The notes: generated by a model from the letters alone, not told the origin. A stretch of 64,000 bases of DNA from Epiperipatus broadwayi (GCA_028023455.1 JAQFVV010012395.1:9792154-9856153), one strand, 5' to 3'; positions 23,652 to 36,520 are shown, numbered from the stretch's first letter. Numbers and translations: made by a program.

Positions 23652-24905
23652 ATTCATCATCATCATCATCAACCATTATCAATCCACTGCAGGATGAAGG
23701 TCTCTCCAAGTTTAATCCATCTTCTCCGATCTTTAGCCTCCCTTTTCCACAACACCCCTGCACACTTTCTTATTTCATCCATCCATCTCACATGTGGTCT
23801 CTTTCTGGGTCTTTTACAATCTCTTGGAATCCAGTTTAAAATTACAATTGTCCATCTATTATCATTTCTTCTAGCAATATGTCCAGCCCAACTCCATTTC
23901 AATCTTTTAATTTTTTCAATAAGGTCAGTAACACCTGTTTGTTGTCTTACCCATACATTGCGTTTTCGATCTCTTCTTGTTACTCCCAACATACATCTCT
24001 CCATACTCCTTTGAGTGGTCTGAAGTCTCTGTATTGCTCTTCTATTAAGTGTCCAAGTCTCAGATCCATAAGTAAGAACTGGTAAAACACATTTGTTAAA
24101 AACCATTCTTTTCAAACACATAGGCATATTTCCTTTTAGTATCAAGTTATTTCTACCAAAAGCACTCCAACCAAGTTTAATTCTATGATTAATTTCCTCC
24201 ATTATGTTTCCATCTGTATTAATAATCTGACCTAGGTATTTGTAACTGTTAACTTCTTCTAATTCTTCATAATCAATCTTTATTTTCATATTTTGAGCAA
24301 ATCGATTAAACATTACTTTAGTCTTTTTAACATTTATCTTTAGTCCTACTTTTCTACTTTCATCTGCTAACTCCTGCAACATTTCCTGCAGCTCTGAAGC
24401 ATTATTTGCAAAAACAACTACATCATCTGCAAAATCTAAATGACTTAAATACTCTCCATTTACTTTCATTCCTTTAGTTTCCCATTTTAATCCACAAAAT
24501 ACTTCTTGCAGCACTGCTGTAAAAAGTTTTGGAGATATGGAGTCACCTTGCCTTACACCTTTCTCAATGTTGATTTTTCCAGTATCATTATGTAATCTAA
24601 TTGTTGCTATTGCATTTTTATAAATATTCTTTAAAATATGACAATATCCTGAATCTATACCTTGATGATCCAATGCTTTAATCACTGAAGAAATGTGTAT
24701 AGAATCGAATGCCTTTTCATAATCTACAAATCCAAAAACATAATGACAACTCATATTCATTTGTCCTTTCTATGACTTCTCTCAATACCTGGATATGATC
24801 TATTGTACTAAAACCACTTTTAAATCCAGCTTGTTCTCTTGGTTGGTGGAAATCCAAAGTTCTCTGTAGATGAGTTGTAATTTATTCTAAATAAGTATTT
24901 AAATC
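23652..24905 (-). mobile_element. 5'-truncated RTE LINE (C-terminal RT part)
   Basis: The minus-strand ORF 23669-24760 (363 codons) is the C-terminal part of an RTE-clade reverse transcriptase. In order it has YEKAFDS (RT motif A), GVRQGDSISP (motif B), LDFADDVVVFA (catalytic FADD, motif C) and NVKKTKVMFN. Then come YLGQIINTDG and the RTE C-terminal domain (VLTYGSETWTL, GHIARRNDNRW, RPHVRWMDEI). The frame is open to its stop, followed by a (TGATGA)n-like 3' tail at about 23652-23670, typical of this group. Upstream (24760-24905) REQAGFKSGFSTIDHIQVLR continues in another frame, so one frameshift lies near 24750. Everything 5' of this is missing, including the endonuclease, so it is dead on arrival. 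This is the best preserved RT in the window. Confidence 0.92.
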
Positions 24906-25149
24906 TAAGAAAGGACAGATCCTAATGAAATGGTTTATAAAATATGATTCTAATAAAAGTCAATGAATAAATCATTCATTTAAAAGAAAGGTATATTTTG
25001 TATAAAGAAAATAAAGGTTATATGTGACAATAGTAGTTTATTGTTTATTCTGAGATTAAAGGGGAGAAAAAATATATAACTAATTAAGGTTGTTACTATG
25101 CCAAGCTAATTGTAACAATCAGGTATTCTTTAGAAAAGAAGTCAAGCAT
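24906..25149. other. AT-rich spacer
   Basis: No signal is recognised between the RTE truncation point and the SINE-like unit. Confidence 0.5.
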
Positions 25150-25285
25150 TATTAGCTGAGAGGTCAGCACAGCTGCCTTGCAAGCAAGCAGTTGCTTGCA
25201 GATAGTTCTTGTGGGTTTGCTTCCCACCCGATGCTATGACATATGGGGGAAAAAAGAAAGATATATATATAAAGCTAACTACTAT
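25150..25285 (+). mobile_element. tRNA-derived SINE-like unit
   Basis: It begins TTAGCTGAGAGGTCAGCAC (25152-25170), close to a pol III A box. At 25211-25227 there is GTGGGTTTGCTTCCCAC, a perfect 5-bp stem with a 7-nt loop resembling a tRNA T arm and B box. An A-rich and (TA)n tail follows (25248-25270). The anticodon region does not fold cleanly and contains a TTGCAAGCAAGCAGTTGCTTGCAA-like self-complementary stretch, so it is a tRNA relic rather than a tRNA gene. Confidence 0.6.
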
Positions 25286-25964
25286 TGTTAATTCTCTACT
25301 GAAAGGGTATATAAAAAAAATTAAAAACTAATTAAAGCTATTTCTATCTCAAGATAATTATAAGGTCCAGTCATTTGATAGAAAACAACTAGTATGTTAA
25401 TATGTTACTAATTTAAATTTTTTTAAAATAAGAAAAATTGCTCTGAAATTTTTAGAGATAAATCTGCCTGAGCATTTAATTCAGATAGTTGTAAATGAAT
25501 ACACAGAAAATATGAGAGGAAACCTTTGAAAAATCTGAGTATATCAGCATATGGCTTGGAAAAAATTGGGAGCAAGATATCTCTGAAGAAAGTTATTGCA
25601 GTAAAATGAAATGTTTTCTTAGATCAGTTTTTAAAAAATCATTTTCAAAAATTTATTAATATTATTGAATATTATATTAATGTTCGTGTTAAACACAAAC
25701 TTTATATATATATAAACATGATATTATTTCCTCACTTCTTAATTGTTAATAACAATCCAAATAAATTTCAATTTATTAATAACAATCCATGGAAATATTT
25801 AATTCAGCATTTATAAATTTCTGGAGAAGTTTAAAATAATATTTGCAGAATGTTAAGAAAATTGTTAATCATTCACATTCTCACATCTTTAAAATATAGC
25901 TTCCTGGATTTAAATCCTTATAAGAACTTGAGTTTAAAGTAAAAGAGGATTTCTTTTATTTCAA
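25286..25964. other. Unannotated AT-rich sequence
   Basis: No gene or repeat could be supported. Confidence 0.45.
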
Positions 25965-26098
25965 CAAAAACCTCCAACAAAAGCTATTAGAGCTTAATGG
26001 GAAAACATGTTTAGCCTAAGGAATTGTCAATTAGTAGTAATTGATAATTTCTTGGTAACATGAAAGGTTAAAGGTAATCTCTGTTTACTTGGATATTA
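25965..26098. repeat. Half-copy of hairpin MITE-like element 1
   Basis: It contains AAAGCTATTAGAGC, TGTTTAGCCTAAGGAATTGT and TTGATAATTTCTTGG in the same order as the right arm of 15937-16215. No left arm is evident. Confidence 0.7.
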
Positions 26099-26269
26099 TT
26101 TTCTCACTTCTATTTTTTATTATTATAGAATTAAATATGAAGATATTGTGTACTTTTTGTATCTATGATTATACAAACATATAAGCCAAAGAAATTAAAC
26201 AATTTTAATCTATTATATTAATTTTGTGTCTTGAATTTACAACTTTACATTTTATATAGACACAGTCAC

Positions 26270-27810
26270 CATTTAATTGATAAAAGAAAATCTAAAGTAT
26301 TTTGTTCATCCTCAAAATAGTGACCATCTCTAATAATTCCAATTTCTGTTTCAACAAATATTTCAGAAATTGGAAATTCATCTGCAATAATACAACAAAT
26401 AAATGGGTTCACAAAATATGCAAATTTAGATTAAAACTTCAAATCTACATTTGAAATCCACTTGTAATTCTTCCAATTTTTCTTCTTTGATATTAATTAT
26501 ATTTACTTTTACTCTTGGAAAATGATTAAATATTCTGGACTTAACATTGTGCATGAAAAGCTGAAGTTTAGTGACATAACTAAAATACAGTTTGTGACAA
26601 ATCACTAATCATTTTTGCCTTTTCTTGTAAAACCAAAGTAAGTGTTTGCAAATAATGTCGGTAAGGAACATTAGGTCAGAAAGCCAAGTTTTATTTTCTA
26701 ATTCTCGGTATTTTTCCCTCCCATTTTTCTTTTTAAAATGTTATAATAGGATTTAGGAGTTTCACAAAATGATTCAAAACATTGTAACTTGATAGCCATC
26801 TTGTAACAAACCATAAGTAGAGATCACTGGGAAATTCATCCATTTTGTCATTGAACTGTTCTAAAAAATTCTTTAAATTGACAGTGTGTTTTGGCATTTG
26901 TTCTAATTGAATTCACAATCTACAAAAGAATCCTCACATTTTCATATTTTAAGTGCTTTACTATCAGTTGCTTATAGTGAATTATGTGGTGAAAAGGTAC
27001 AAAATGTGGAGTTTTAGAGTCATTGTTTAAAGTACTAATAAGACCTAGGTGTTTCCTTATGACAGCAGGGGCTCCATCATTCACAGCACTTACAAGTTTA
27101 TCACAAGGCAATTCAAACCTGTTCATTACTTCATCAAGTGCATTTTTGATATCAACACTGCAAGTGGTTTCAGTAAGAGCTAAGAGGTCTAACACTTCTT
27201 TCACACTTATGACTGCAGATACATAGCAGATAAAAATGGCCAATTGTGGGACATCTTGAATATCTGTAGACTCAAGAGATAAACTGAATGCTGTACAATT
27301 TTTTAAATCACACATCAAACTATTTCAACATTTTTATTAATGTCACTAGTATGGCACTCAGTTGTATGAGATCACATAAAAACCTGTGTGATCAATTTAT
27401 GCAGTTTTGTATTATCTGCATCCAAAACTTTAACCACTTCCTAGTTTTTCACAATAAATATGGATTTTTGGCAAAAGCAATTTTCCAAGCTACCAAAAAA
27501 CTAGTTCCATTGCCTCTGTCATCTTTATGAGAAAAAGAATTCAAGAGTTCTTGTTGCTTATGAAAACCTGATTGCAATGATTTAAGTGTCTCTGTTTACA
27601 AATTTTGAATTGTGTGAATATTGAGTTAAAAAATAGGAATGACTTACTTCATAATGTCAAAATAAATTTTTTACTTTGTAGTTTGTAATTGTAACTTTGC
27701 AAATAAGATGCAATGGCTTTCCATTATTGTCAATAAAAGCACATTTTTCTATCCATTCTTTCTGAAAGTTTCTATTTTCTTGTTCATGTTAATAAAAAAT
27801 TTAAGTAAAT
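26270..27810 (-). pseudogene. GTF2IRD2/ZBED-like hAT-derived protein, decayed
   Basis: Read on the minus strand from about 27800, translations in shifting frames follow the order of the GTF2IRD2-like (hAT transposase-derived) family. The N-terminal BED-like region reads FQKEWIEKCAFIDNNGKPLH followed by CKVTITNYK, where the family has KWxxxYFFxxxxGKPxCLxC. Next is AWKIAFAKNPYL. The longest open piece, 26920-27318 (132 codons), contains AFSLSLESTDIQDVPQLAIF (the family DESTDxxDxxQLxIF catalytic-fold block). It goes on with ELPCDKLVSAVNDGAPAV and SIRTNAKTHCQFKEFF. Weaker matches run to about 26270. Many stops and frameshifts show it is non-functional. No introns are evident, consistent with a transposon or retrocopy origin. 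Terminal inverted repeats were not identified. Confidence 0.8.
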
Positions 27811-28996
27811 TTATTTCCAAAGTCTGAAATTCAAACAAAATATGTAAAGAAATAATTAAAATTAAAATATCTAAATATTAATTTCTGTTTAAAAGATTTG
27901 TAAATGGTGCAAAAATTGTTGAAGAAACGGGGCTTCTTAAAATAAAATAAGAATAAAAACAATTTAGAATAATTAAAAGCTATTTTGAACTATATTTATT
28001 TTTGGTTGATATTTTCTTGATAATTTTTAAGGTTTATTTTATTATTATTATTATTTACTATCAAAAATAAAAACAAAATAACCGAAATCAAAAAAAAGCT
28101 TTCAAGTTTTATTTTCAAGAGTTTTTTTATATAATTTTCTTAACCTGTAAATGTCTTCAGAAAGCTTGTACCTGAGGAAAAATTACACATCATAAAATTG
28201 CTTAATAAAGCAGATTACTTACTAGATTTTTTGGAAAAAATATGAAATAGGGCATTTAACTGATAGGAAAACTGTCACTGAAATATACAAACACAAAATT
28301 GCACAAATCATAAATATACACGTGATCACTCCATATGCACATATAGTAATTTTTATAAGATTGAATATCGTTTGCCAATATATTTGAAAATGCATATACG
28401 ATGTAATTTGTAATAAAATAAGTAATAAAAATGTTTGATAAAAATTTCTATCATATAACAAATTTTTGTGCAATTAAAAAAAAACTGAAATAATAAAAGT
28501 AAAATCGGATTTCAATGAAAGCCGCATTTAACTCCACTAAGAGTCGTATTTGCCCACTGTTGATAAAGTATTTGTAAATCCTTTTTTGCCTTAGGATATT
28601 GCATCATTGATTCTCATGTTTTATTTTATTATTTTCTTTGCAAGTTTATGGAATACTCTTATCACAATACACTGGCTAGTGCACTGGCCACTTTTACTAT
28701 TGATTAGTATACATGTAAACTAGATGGTCACTCGTTGTTATTGCATTGTTTTCTTAATTCATGAGTCCACATATACATATACACTTTAATAATTATGCCA
28801 TACTAATTTGATTAGCCTCAAAATTAATTGAATTAACTGTTGCTATTAAGCTAGCATATTAACATTTTATACTTAGATATCATCACTATATTTTATTTAT
28901 TTCAACAAATTGATACACAGTCGTATTATATGTATGGTATTATATATATAATATTCAAATATGAGTATATTGTCTACAGTAAATTTAATGTAATTA
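27811..28996. other. Unannotated AT-rich sequence
   Basis: An 83-codon minus-strand ORF (28222-28473) is hydrophobic and low-complexity, without motifs. No other signal is seen. Confidence 0.45.
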
Positions 28997-29170
28997 GAAG
29001 GGGACTTGAGCTTAAACTTTCAAGCTCCCTACAGCTATTCACTCCAACACCAACTAATACACATGACCACATATATGGAGATCATTTATCTTTTTCACAT
29101 GTCTGTGGTGATGTGCATCAGTTGTATAAGATGAAATGCATAGCTGTAGGAAGTTTGAAAGTCTGATTTC
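28997..29170. repeat. Fold-back repeat FB-A, short copy
   Basis: The two outer ends of the FB-A hairpin are joined: TTTCAAGCTCCCTACAGCTA (29018 on) faces AGCTGTAGGAAGTTTGAAA (29140-29160). The middle is GGAGATCATTTATCTTTTTC, also seen in the copies at 7829, 10522 and 48231. It looks like an internally deleted derivative, followed by (TA)n. Confidence 0.75.
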
Positions 29171-30868
29171 ATATATATATATATATATCATCACATCTTA
29201 TGCTTGTATTCTATCATTATGTCCCTTAAGTTTCTTTCTTGGTGAAAAACTATACATCTAGGGAGTATAACAGAAATGTGTTTGTATATGTGTATTCTAA
29301 ATAATTTCCTTCAAGAATTGTATTGATGGCATCTATTCATAATCATCAACATATTGGCAATATCAATTCTATGGCATTCCCAGGAGTCATTTAATATACA
29401 CTTACATAAATAAATCAGAATTTAAAAAAGTGAATGTTTTTCTCTCTGGCTTCTTGCATCCCCATCTCTGAATCAACATACGTGTTATGCAGCGTGATAT
29501 TTTAGCTATTAATCACAAAATTTTAAGGTGCTAGCATATCTAGATTACACATTATAAAATGTGATAGTATGTTCTGTACCTTTATAAATCATTTTTAATA
29601 CTCTCCCTTCACATAGTCTTGCTATTCTCTGGGAAACGTTCTTTTAAATGATGGCTTCACAATTTGCATCATTTCAAATATTTGTCATTTTCCACAATTT
29701 GAAATAAAATTTAATGTTACCATTTTGTCGCAGCATGGGTTAAGGTACAAAACCTACACATTTTATGTCTTAACCTGTTATTCAAATGTGCTATCAACTC
29801 AAACTTTATGTTGTGAATAGTGAAACTACCTCTTTATATATCACATGCATTAATTCAGATATCTGCAGGCAACAATTTGGGAGAGAATAAATCACCAGTC
29901 ATATGTCCACTGAGTCAAACTATACTTCTTTTCCAGCTTATCAGATCAAAACTTTGACACTTCCCTAAATTTGTCAGGTTTAACATTTCATCCATCAGAA
30001 TTATAGGATTGCTAATTAATTTATTGTCAGTTATCTTTACTATCTTCTTAGCTCTTTACTCTGTCTATTTCAACTCTGTGCTTCATGATATTCAATTCGT
30101 AGTATTCTAAATAGTTCTGCCTTGTGCATTTATAAATAAAGCTATATTAAATACTCCAATGATTTAAGTGTTTGAATGTTATAATGATACTTAAAAAAAA
30201 AGACTTGTGCTGATTTGGTAAATTGGACATACTTATTTAAAGCCCTAAAGAAATTATTTCCAAAACATAGAATTATGTTAAAAACAGTAGAATCACAATT
30301 AAAAACTGTATGAGATACTCAGAATTTTTTACTCCAAAAAAAAAAAAGGAATAATGCAAATATCACTATTAGATGCTCTGTCTTTCCAGTATACATTAAT
30401 CAAATGGTCAAAAATTTTGAAAATGAGGTATATGGTCTTTTTCTTCTTCATTTAGGTGTGAAAATAGTAGAAATAGTTATTGATGATGTTATAATACTTT
30501 TTCAGAATGTAAATAGCATTCAAATTGTTATGAATATCCTGAATTGTTTATAAATAAAGATATGGTCCTCATTAAAATCTGCAGCTCAGCAACTAGCTAC
30601 AGGTAGAAAGATACAATCTGAATACCAAGCAACTCCATCATTGTTTGTAGGAACTTTTCTCATTAGTTAAGCTTTATGAAATTACTAAAACAATAATTTT
30701 AATGCCATTGTTGTGGGTGTCCTAGGTATACCATGGATGAATGTTTTCAATATAACAATAAATAAATTGAATCATACAGCAAAGAACCTATTATCAATTT
30801 CAATATTAAGATTATCAATTGGTCAAAAGGGCTGCAATCTTACTGATCCAAAATTATATGCATCATAT
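29171..30868. other. Unannotated AT-rich sequence
   Basis: Nothing recognisable on either strand. A 61-codon ORF at 30713-30898 has no family features. Confidence 0.45.
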
Positions 30869-33800
30869 TGTAACAGTCAAGTCTGTACATTCGCGTAACA
30901 GAATTCAGAATACAAGCAAAAGAGACCGAAGCTGACCAGATTAGGACTGTGACACCCTAAGTCCGACCACACTTCAACTCATAAGCCAGGATTCCAAGAC
31001 TCAAGACCCTATGAATTACCACCTTGAAATTACACGTAGTATACCTCTTTCCACATGGCCAACATAGGTCATGGAGACGCAATAAGACTCTGGTACACAA
31101 AAGAAAGGTTCTTAATTGTCTAAAATATATCACTAATTTAATTTAAATTAATGCATAGTTTTCACATATATAGACTCTAAATAATAATTAGAATTGGATT
31201 GAATTAGATCAATAATGAGACAGAGAACGAAATACATTAAACTAATTATACATTTATTTACAATTCTTCTATCCATATTTCATTTATTTACAATAGCATT
31301 TCAGCGTAGAATGTACACAAACATTGGGTAATTCAAAATAGCTTTACATAAATAATCATTAAATTTTCATAGATGAGTTTAACATGTGCCAATTTTATGA
31401 ATTGCTTTACAATTAATACATAATCAATCACGATGTTATGTCTATAAATCTAGTTATGCCAAATCCTATTAAATTTGTGGCTGTTATATAAATAATTATA
31501 TTGAACCTTGCCTTGATCATGAATTCATTTACTAAAAATACAATATGACTTAATAACGAGTGCATAAACCAGCTCAAGTAACAATCGATCGAACATGGCT
31601 TTCGAGAGAAAATTTCAGAATGCTGAAAGCGTTATGTTGAGGTGGGAGGAATTGGCTGCATAAGATTTTACCAATGCGCTATGGCACAGGTAAATAACAA
31701 TAGGAAAAGTCGCTCTGTAGATAGATGAAATAACTTCAGGGTTCTTGCGACAAACGCCGGTACCCTGTAACCAATCGCAAAGCTGTGTGAAAAGGAACAT
31801 TGTGTTCAGGAATGGTGGGAGACTTACATGCTAACCTGGCCTTGGCTCAGGCTTCACTACTGCTCTACTCTAAAAGAGAAGATATGCTGGCAATGTCGTG
31901 GCTACATCTTAATATACGTATCATACGTATAGCAGCAAAATGAGAATAATTTTATAAAATAATATATTACATCCACCAAGCAAAGAATAGTATATTTCAT
32001 ACTATGAAATACGAGACAATAGCATATTAGCTTTATCAAATTGGGACCAACTCTTGTATAGCCTGATAATAAATGTCTATGCTACTGAAGGGAATATTAA
32101 TACATCTGTACTTTGACATGCTCGATCTATTAGGTTACTTATAGATAATAAATACTTTAAGGAGGGAAAGCATATTTCTATGGACTTAAATGACAAATAT
32201 ACTTATAAATATGATCAAGGCTAAATTTAATTCTTAATAAAACTATAAAGTTAAGTTTTTAAATGGTTGATTAAAAGAGCCGCATTTCACATATTAAATC
32301 ATTTAAATAATAAAAAAAAAAAAAGGATTTTGAAACAGCGCAGAAAGTTGATGCTATAAACCAAATTATGTGAAGATTTTTTTAATAATATCTTTTTAAA
32401 GCATGAAATTAAATGCCCACTATTTCAAAATATTGGCATATAAAATATAATAAGCATTTAAAATAAGCAAAGAAATATAGACACAACCGCAGTGATATAA
32501 CTTTAAATTAGACACTTATAATTTACTTTAAATGAAAGAAAAATATAAATTAGTCAGATAATTTTAACTTCAACAACATTAAATTTTGATAGCAATTTAC
32601 ATATTTAAAATATTAAATGGATTTATGTTTTGGTTACATTTAGTTTTATAATTATTTTAAAAAGAGAGTTAGCTAACTTATATATAAAGATTTACACAGA
32701 GCTCTGTGGTTTGAAAAATAAAACAGTACCGGTATTATTTATCTGGACTGCAAGTTCTGGGCTGTATGTTTAGTGAGTTTGACTGGATGGCTGGTGGCAT
32801 CATCTTTCCCATTCTGTTAGTCTTATCTCTGCTAGCAGCATGATGGTGGTTCAGGCATTTCGAGAGAAACCCCCATTCTCCCCACGGAGTAACAGCAACA
32901 AAATGCCCGCTTTTAGCCAGACATATTAAACATAAACAATCGTGAAGACTGGCTGCAATTTTCTCTACAAATATGGCTGCTGGTCTTCCCTTGTTAAAAA
33001 TAGAGTATTTATAGCTTTTCATTATCGGAATCTATTGCCTCAAGACTCACTAAACTCAAGAATTTAATTAAATATTTTCAAATTTATAATCCAGATTTTT
33101 AAAATCTTAGATAACTTATGTTAGAAACATTCCATAAGCTATTATTATAGTTAAGATTTTTCATTGCAAACAATGTCCAATTTAGATTTTAAAAATAACT
33201 TAATCTTATCTAAGGAGATTTTAATTAGTAAATTTTGAACTAGTTTTACTTTTTACTGATTCCAGGTGTGGTCGTTAATGACACTTGTTTACAAGCAGAA
33301 ATCTTTTTAATTACTTGACCAGCTTTTATTTTTATCTTACATTAAAAACAACCTTTTAACATTTTTTTAAAACGAAAACCTTTTTAACATATTTATTTAA
33401 AATAATTTACAAACATATTTTGATATAGCTTTTAAACATATTTTTGAGAAACTTTTCCCTGAAATATATTTAAAACAAGAAATCTTTTAACAATTTTTAA
33501 AGAAACATTTAATATTATTTTTAGATAACGGCTTTTACATATTTTAAAATCATGTCTTTCTTCTATATAGCACAGATTATATATCCACATACGAAATTAC
33601 AATATTAAACAACAAAATTAATAATTTACTCTTAACTTAAATAATATAACCAACATTTTTAGAAATATTAAGTAAATTTAGTACGCTATAATTTTCCTAA
33701 TCCTATCTAATTATGGTGTTGGTTCGCATGTAAATATATAATACTGTTTAGACAGACATGAGTGAATTTTAAATTTATTAACATTTAGATAGGTTCGAAC

Positions 33801-34215
33801 TTAGCACAAATGAGTGTGTCATTAGGTTTGATGGTGAAATGATAGGGGCTTGGAAAGTTATCGTTTCATATCCGAACACTTGGGACAAAAAAAAAAAAAG
33901 GAATTTACTTATTATTTGGTTATTAAATAATTTTATAGGTTTTTTTTTTTTTTTACTAACAATCTTTAATCAACTAATCTACCCAATTTCCCGCGACATT
34001 CTATACCGAGGAACTTCATACATATTATTAGACAATCTACTACTACAAAAAAATACGACTAAATTAAAAGTTTAAAAGCAATCCACACAAAATAGAATAT
34101 TGTCAAATATTCACACTAAACAAACTTTTATATCTTACTGGATATACGTCAATTAATATGCAATGGGGATGTTAATATATATATATATAATGGTAAGTGA
34201 AGGTAGATCCTAACA
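30869..34215 (-). repeat. Candidate long LTR or LTR-derived region, minus strand
   Basis: The left edge reads TGTAACAGTCAAG, resembling the TGTAACGGG starts of the LTRs at 774 and 42788. The right edge ...GATCCTAACA ends in CA just outside the stop codon of the gag-like frame. Between them is mixed AT-rich sequence with several richer blocks (31560-31900, 32700-33050). No second copy flanks the gag-like frame on its other side, so the boundaries and even the LTR status are inferred. The interval could also contain more than one insertion. Confidence 0.35.
32995..33015 (-). promoter_or_regulatory. TATA-like motif, minus strand
   Basis: The minus strand reads GCTATAAATACTC within the candidate LTR region, a good TATA-box match followed by a GC-richer stretch. 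If the region is an LTR, this would be its promoter. A 95-codon minus-strand ORF starts at 33022, overlapping the motif itself, and is therefore unlikely to be translated. Confidence 0.35.
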
Positions 34216-34232
34216 AAAAATTATTTTTTTCT

Positions 34233-35715
34233 CTAAATAGGATCTGGGGATACATTAAACAACTCCTCTTTATCTGACTCAAAACAGCACCCAAATATAA
34301 TGTCATCCTCTTCATCTGATGTCCATCCATATCCCTCATACTCATCTTCCCATCTCACAGTTGGTCATGCCAGGTGCATTTCTAGACTCTGTGCACTCTG
34401 TGCAACCTCACTTCCACTATATGGAACTTCCTTACCTGATCCATAGTTATTTCCCTTCATGGTGATATCATACTTCAAATCCCCTCTACTTAAGTCTACT
34501 CCTTCATAGCTAGGGAAATACTTTGGATGTTTTCCAGATCTGTTATTTCCAAATAGTAGGGTTTGAATCCGTTCTTTCTCTCTCCCTCTGTTCTTCCCTT
34601 GTTAAACCTCTGTGGCTGTCTCCTGCCTTCTCTCTGTCCGTCACAGCCTTGCTTTCTTCTTACTTGTGTATGGATCTCTTTCTCTTCCTTTTCTTCTTGC
34701 CTTTTATGGTACTCTTTGATTCATACTTCCCATACAGTCCCCCTATTCCCCAGAACTCTCGATCCAACTCTATTCTGTCCTGTTGGAGCTCCTGCTCCAG
34801 TTTTCTGATACTATATTTCACTACAGCCTCAACATCCACACATTCAGATTCTTCACTCTCAGTTTCTATATTCTCCAGTGTGTCCTTGCTATCCCATGTT
34901 TCCAATTCGGTCATCTTTAAAAGGAAATGGCAACTTTCATCATCCCCTGGCTTGCTCATTTTGTCCAGCTCAGTCTTCCTCAACCCTTCCTTTTCCACTG
35001 GTTTTAGTTTATCTTTTACTATGCTCTCTTTCTTCACTACTACTATTATATAATCAATTTTAATCTTTTCTTCATCTAGCATTGTGCTATCAGACTTTAC
35101 CTCTTCTCCCTGATCTGACACTAACTCTTCTATCTCATCCTCTACAGTATTCCACATTTCCTTGTTATTTTTGTCCTGTGCTTTTTCTATATTCTCTGTG
35201 AGTTTCACTGAAATCTTCTCACTTTTAGCTGGCATCCCTGCAGGACTTTACACAGTTTTTCTTTTAGGTCTTTTCGAAACTGTGCTGTTCCTTCCACACA
35301 TCGCCTGCCCAAAGCTTCAAAACATTCCATTTCTAGATTATTTCTATGATCTCTCTCTTCTGCATCCTCTCTACTTTTCCTATCTCTCTCTTCTGCATCC
35401 TGTCTAATTTGCTTCAATAGTGACTCCATCATTGAATTCATATTCCAGCATTCTTTCTTAATTTCTTCTATCGGTCTCTGTTCAGGTACTGTGGTGTCTG
35501 ACTTTTCTGACATGGCCACACTGTTGTATAGATGCCTTTTCCCTCATCTGGCTCATACTCACTTTACCTTCTGTGTCTCCCTCTGTGCTGCTACTCTCTT
35601 CCATAATTTCTTTCGCCGATCTTAATATAATCCCCTTACACTTTTCTTCTTTTCCTGTTTTCCCTTCTTCCCCTTTGCTCACTACTTCTCTTTCTTCCTC
35701 CATCCTATTATCCAT
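34233..35715 (-). pseudogene. Gag-like charged coiled-coil frame, frameshifted
   Basis: Four successive minus-strand pieces form one broken protein of roughly 490 codons. 35482-35715 starts MDNRMEEEREVVSKGEEG. 35205-35519 contains QIRQDAEERDRKSREDAEER and LEMECFEALGRRCVEG. 34660-35235 is Glu/Lys-rich and ends KGKKKRKRKRSIHK. A tail from about 34575 to the stop at 34233-34235 contains an internal TGA and then WEDEYEGYGW and SDEEDDIIF. Pieces one and three share a frame; piece two and the tail share another, implying at least two frameshifts. No protease, RT or integrase follows. Composition and placement resemble 2907-3770, but no direct homology could be shown by eye. Gag-like is an inference from context. 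Confidence 0.5.
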
Positions 35716-36500
35716 TTTAATATACTAACAAAAAAAATTTTTTTTATTTTTTTATGGCTCAATTCATTTTTACTAAAGTTTCTTGGTTTTTGTTTGCTTT
35801 ATTAACTCGACTAATTGCTGCACTCCACAAAAAAACGATCTGTCTCCTACTCATCCCAACACCTATGCCTAACTCTATTAATACACCTAACTTCTCACTA
35901 TACATTCGCTTGATGCCCACCAATATTTAACTAACAGTGAAATAAATTTAATATATAAAAAAATTTTTATAAAATGCAACTCACCCTTGGTCTCTTGCTG
36001 CTGTTTTTCTTTTTAAAATTTTCCATGATTCATGGTTATAATTTAATTTACATGTCTGTACTAGTTTCAAACCTTTAAGACTTGATTTGACCTTACTTTT
36101 ATTTCCCTCTCTTTCTCGTTCAATCCAATTCATAAAACATAAAACAAATAATAGACCCCCCTTTCCTCTCTTTACTCCTGATGACAAAATTTATGTGAGA
36201 ATGATTTGACATTTATTCAAATCATCCTCGGGTGCCAGTCACAGTGAGCAAGAAAGTTTACACAACATATATTATAAATCCCCTTAAAATTCTACTATGC
36301 ATCTATATAAATAATTTTTATATAATGAAATAATAATCTATTCCGAATATGGAATTAATTGACGTTCAAACTTATGAAAAAAAAATATATACATATACAT
36401 TATTTTGGAAAACGAAAAAATTAATTCAAAATCATTAATTTTGAACAACAGAATTTTATCTCTATACTCAATAATCTCCTCAGGGGTGGAAATAAGTTAC
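35716..36500 (-). other. Leader-like non-coding stretch upstream of the gag-like frame
   Basis: AT-rich with a few chance ORFs (35981-36187 minus, 68 codons). The minus strand carries TGGCACCCGAGGATG at about 36219-36233, another possible primer-binding site for a tRNA ending in CGGGTGCCA. Confidence 0.35.
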
Positions 36501-36520
36501 AGGCCCCACGTTTTGGGTGT
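36501..36520 (-). promoter_or_regulatory. PBS-like motif
   Basis: The minus strand reads ACACCCAAAACGTGGGGCCT, close to the Gypsy-type leader in which a TGGCGCCCAACGTGGGGC block follows the 5' LTR. No adjacent LTR copy was recognised, so it is a remnant or coincidence. Confidence 0.35.

Noticed and set aside
23630-24085. Plus-strand ORFs of 68-106 codons
   Set aside because: They lie antisense to the open RTE reverse transcriptase frame.
32735-33022. Minus-strand 95-codon ORF with some Cys residues
   Set aside because: Its start overlaps the TATA-like motif and it lies in an LTR-like region; no domain is recognisable.
34523-35407. Plus-strand ORFs of 61-176 codons rich in Ser, Leu and Phe
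   Set aside because: They are the antisense of the Glu/Lys-rich minus-strand gag-like frame; stop-poor antisense frames are expected there.
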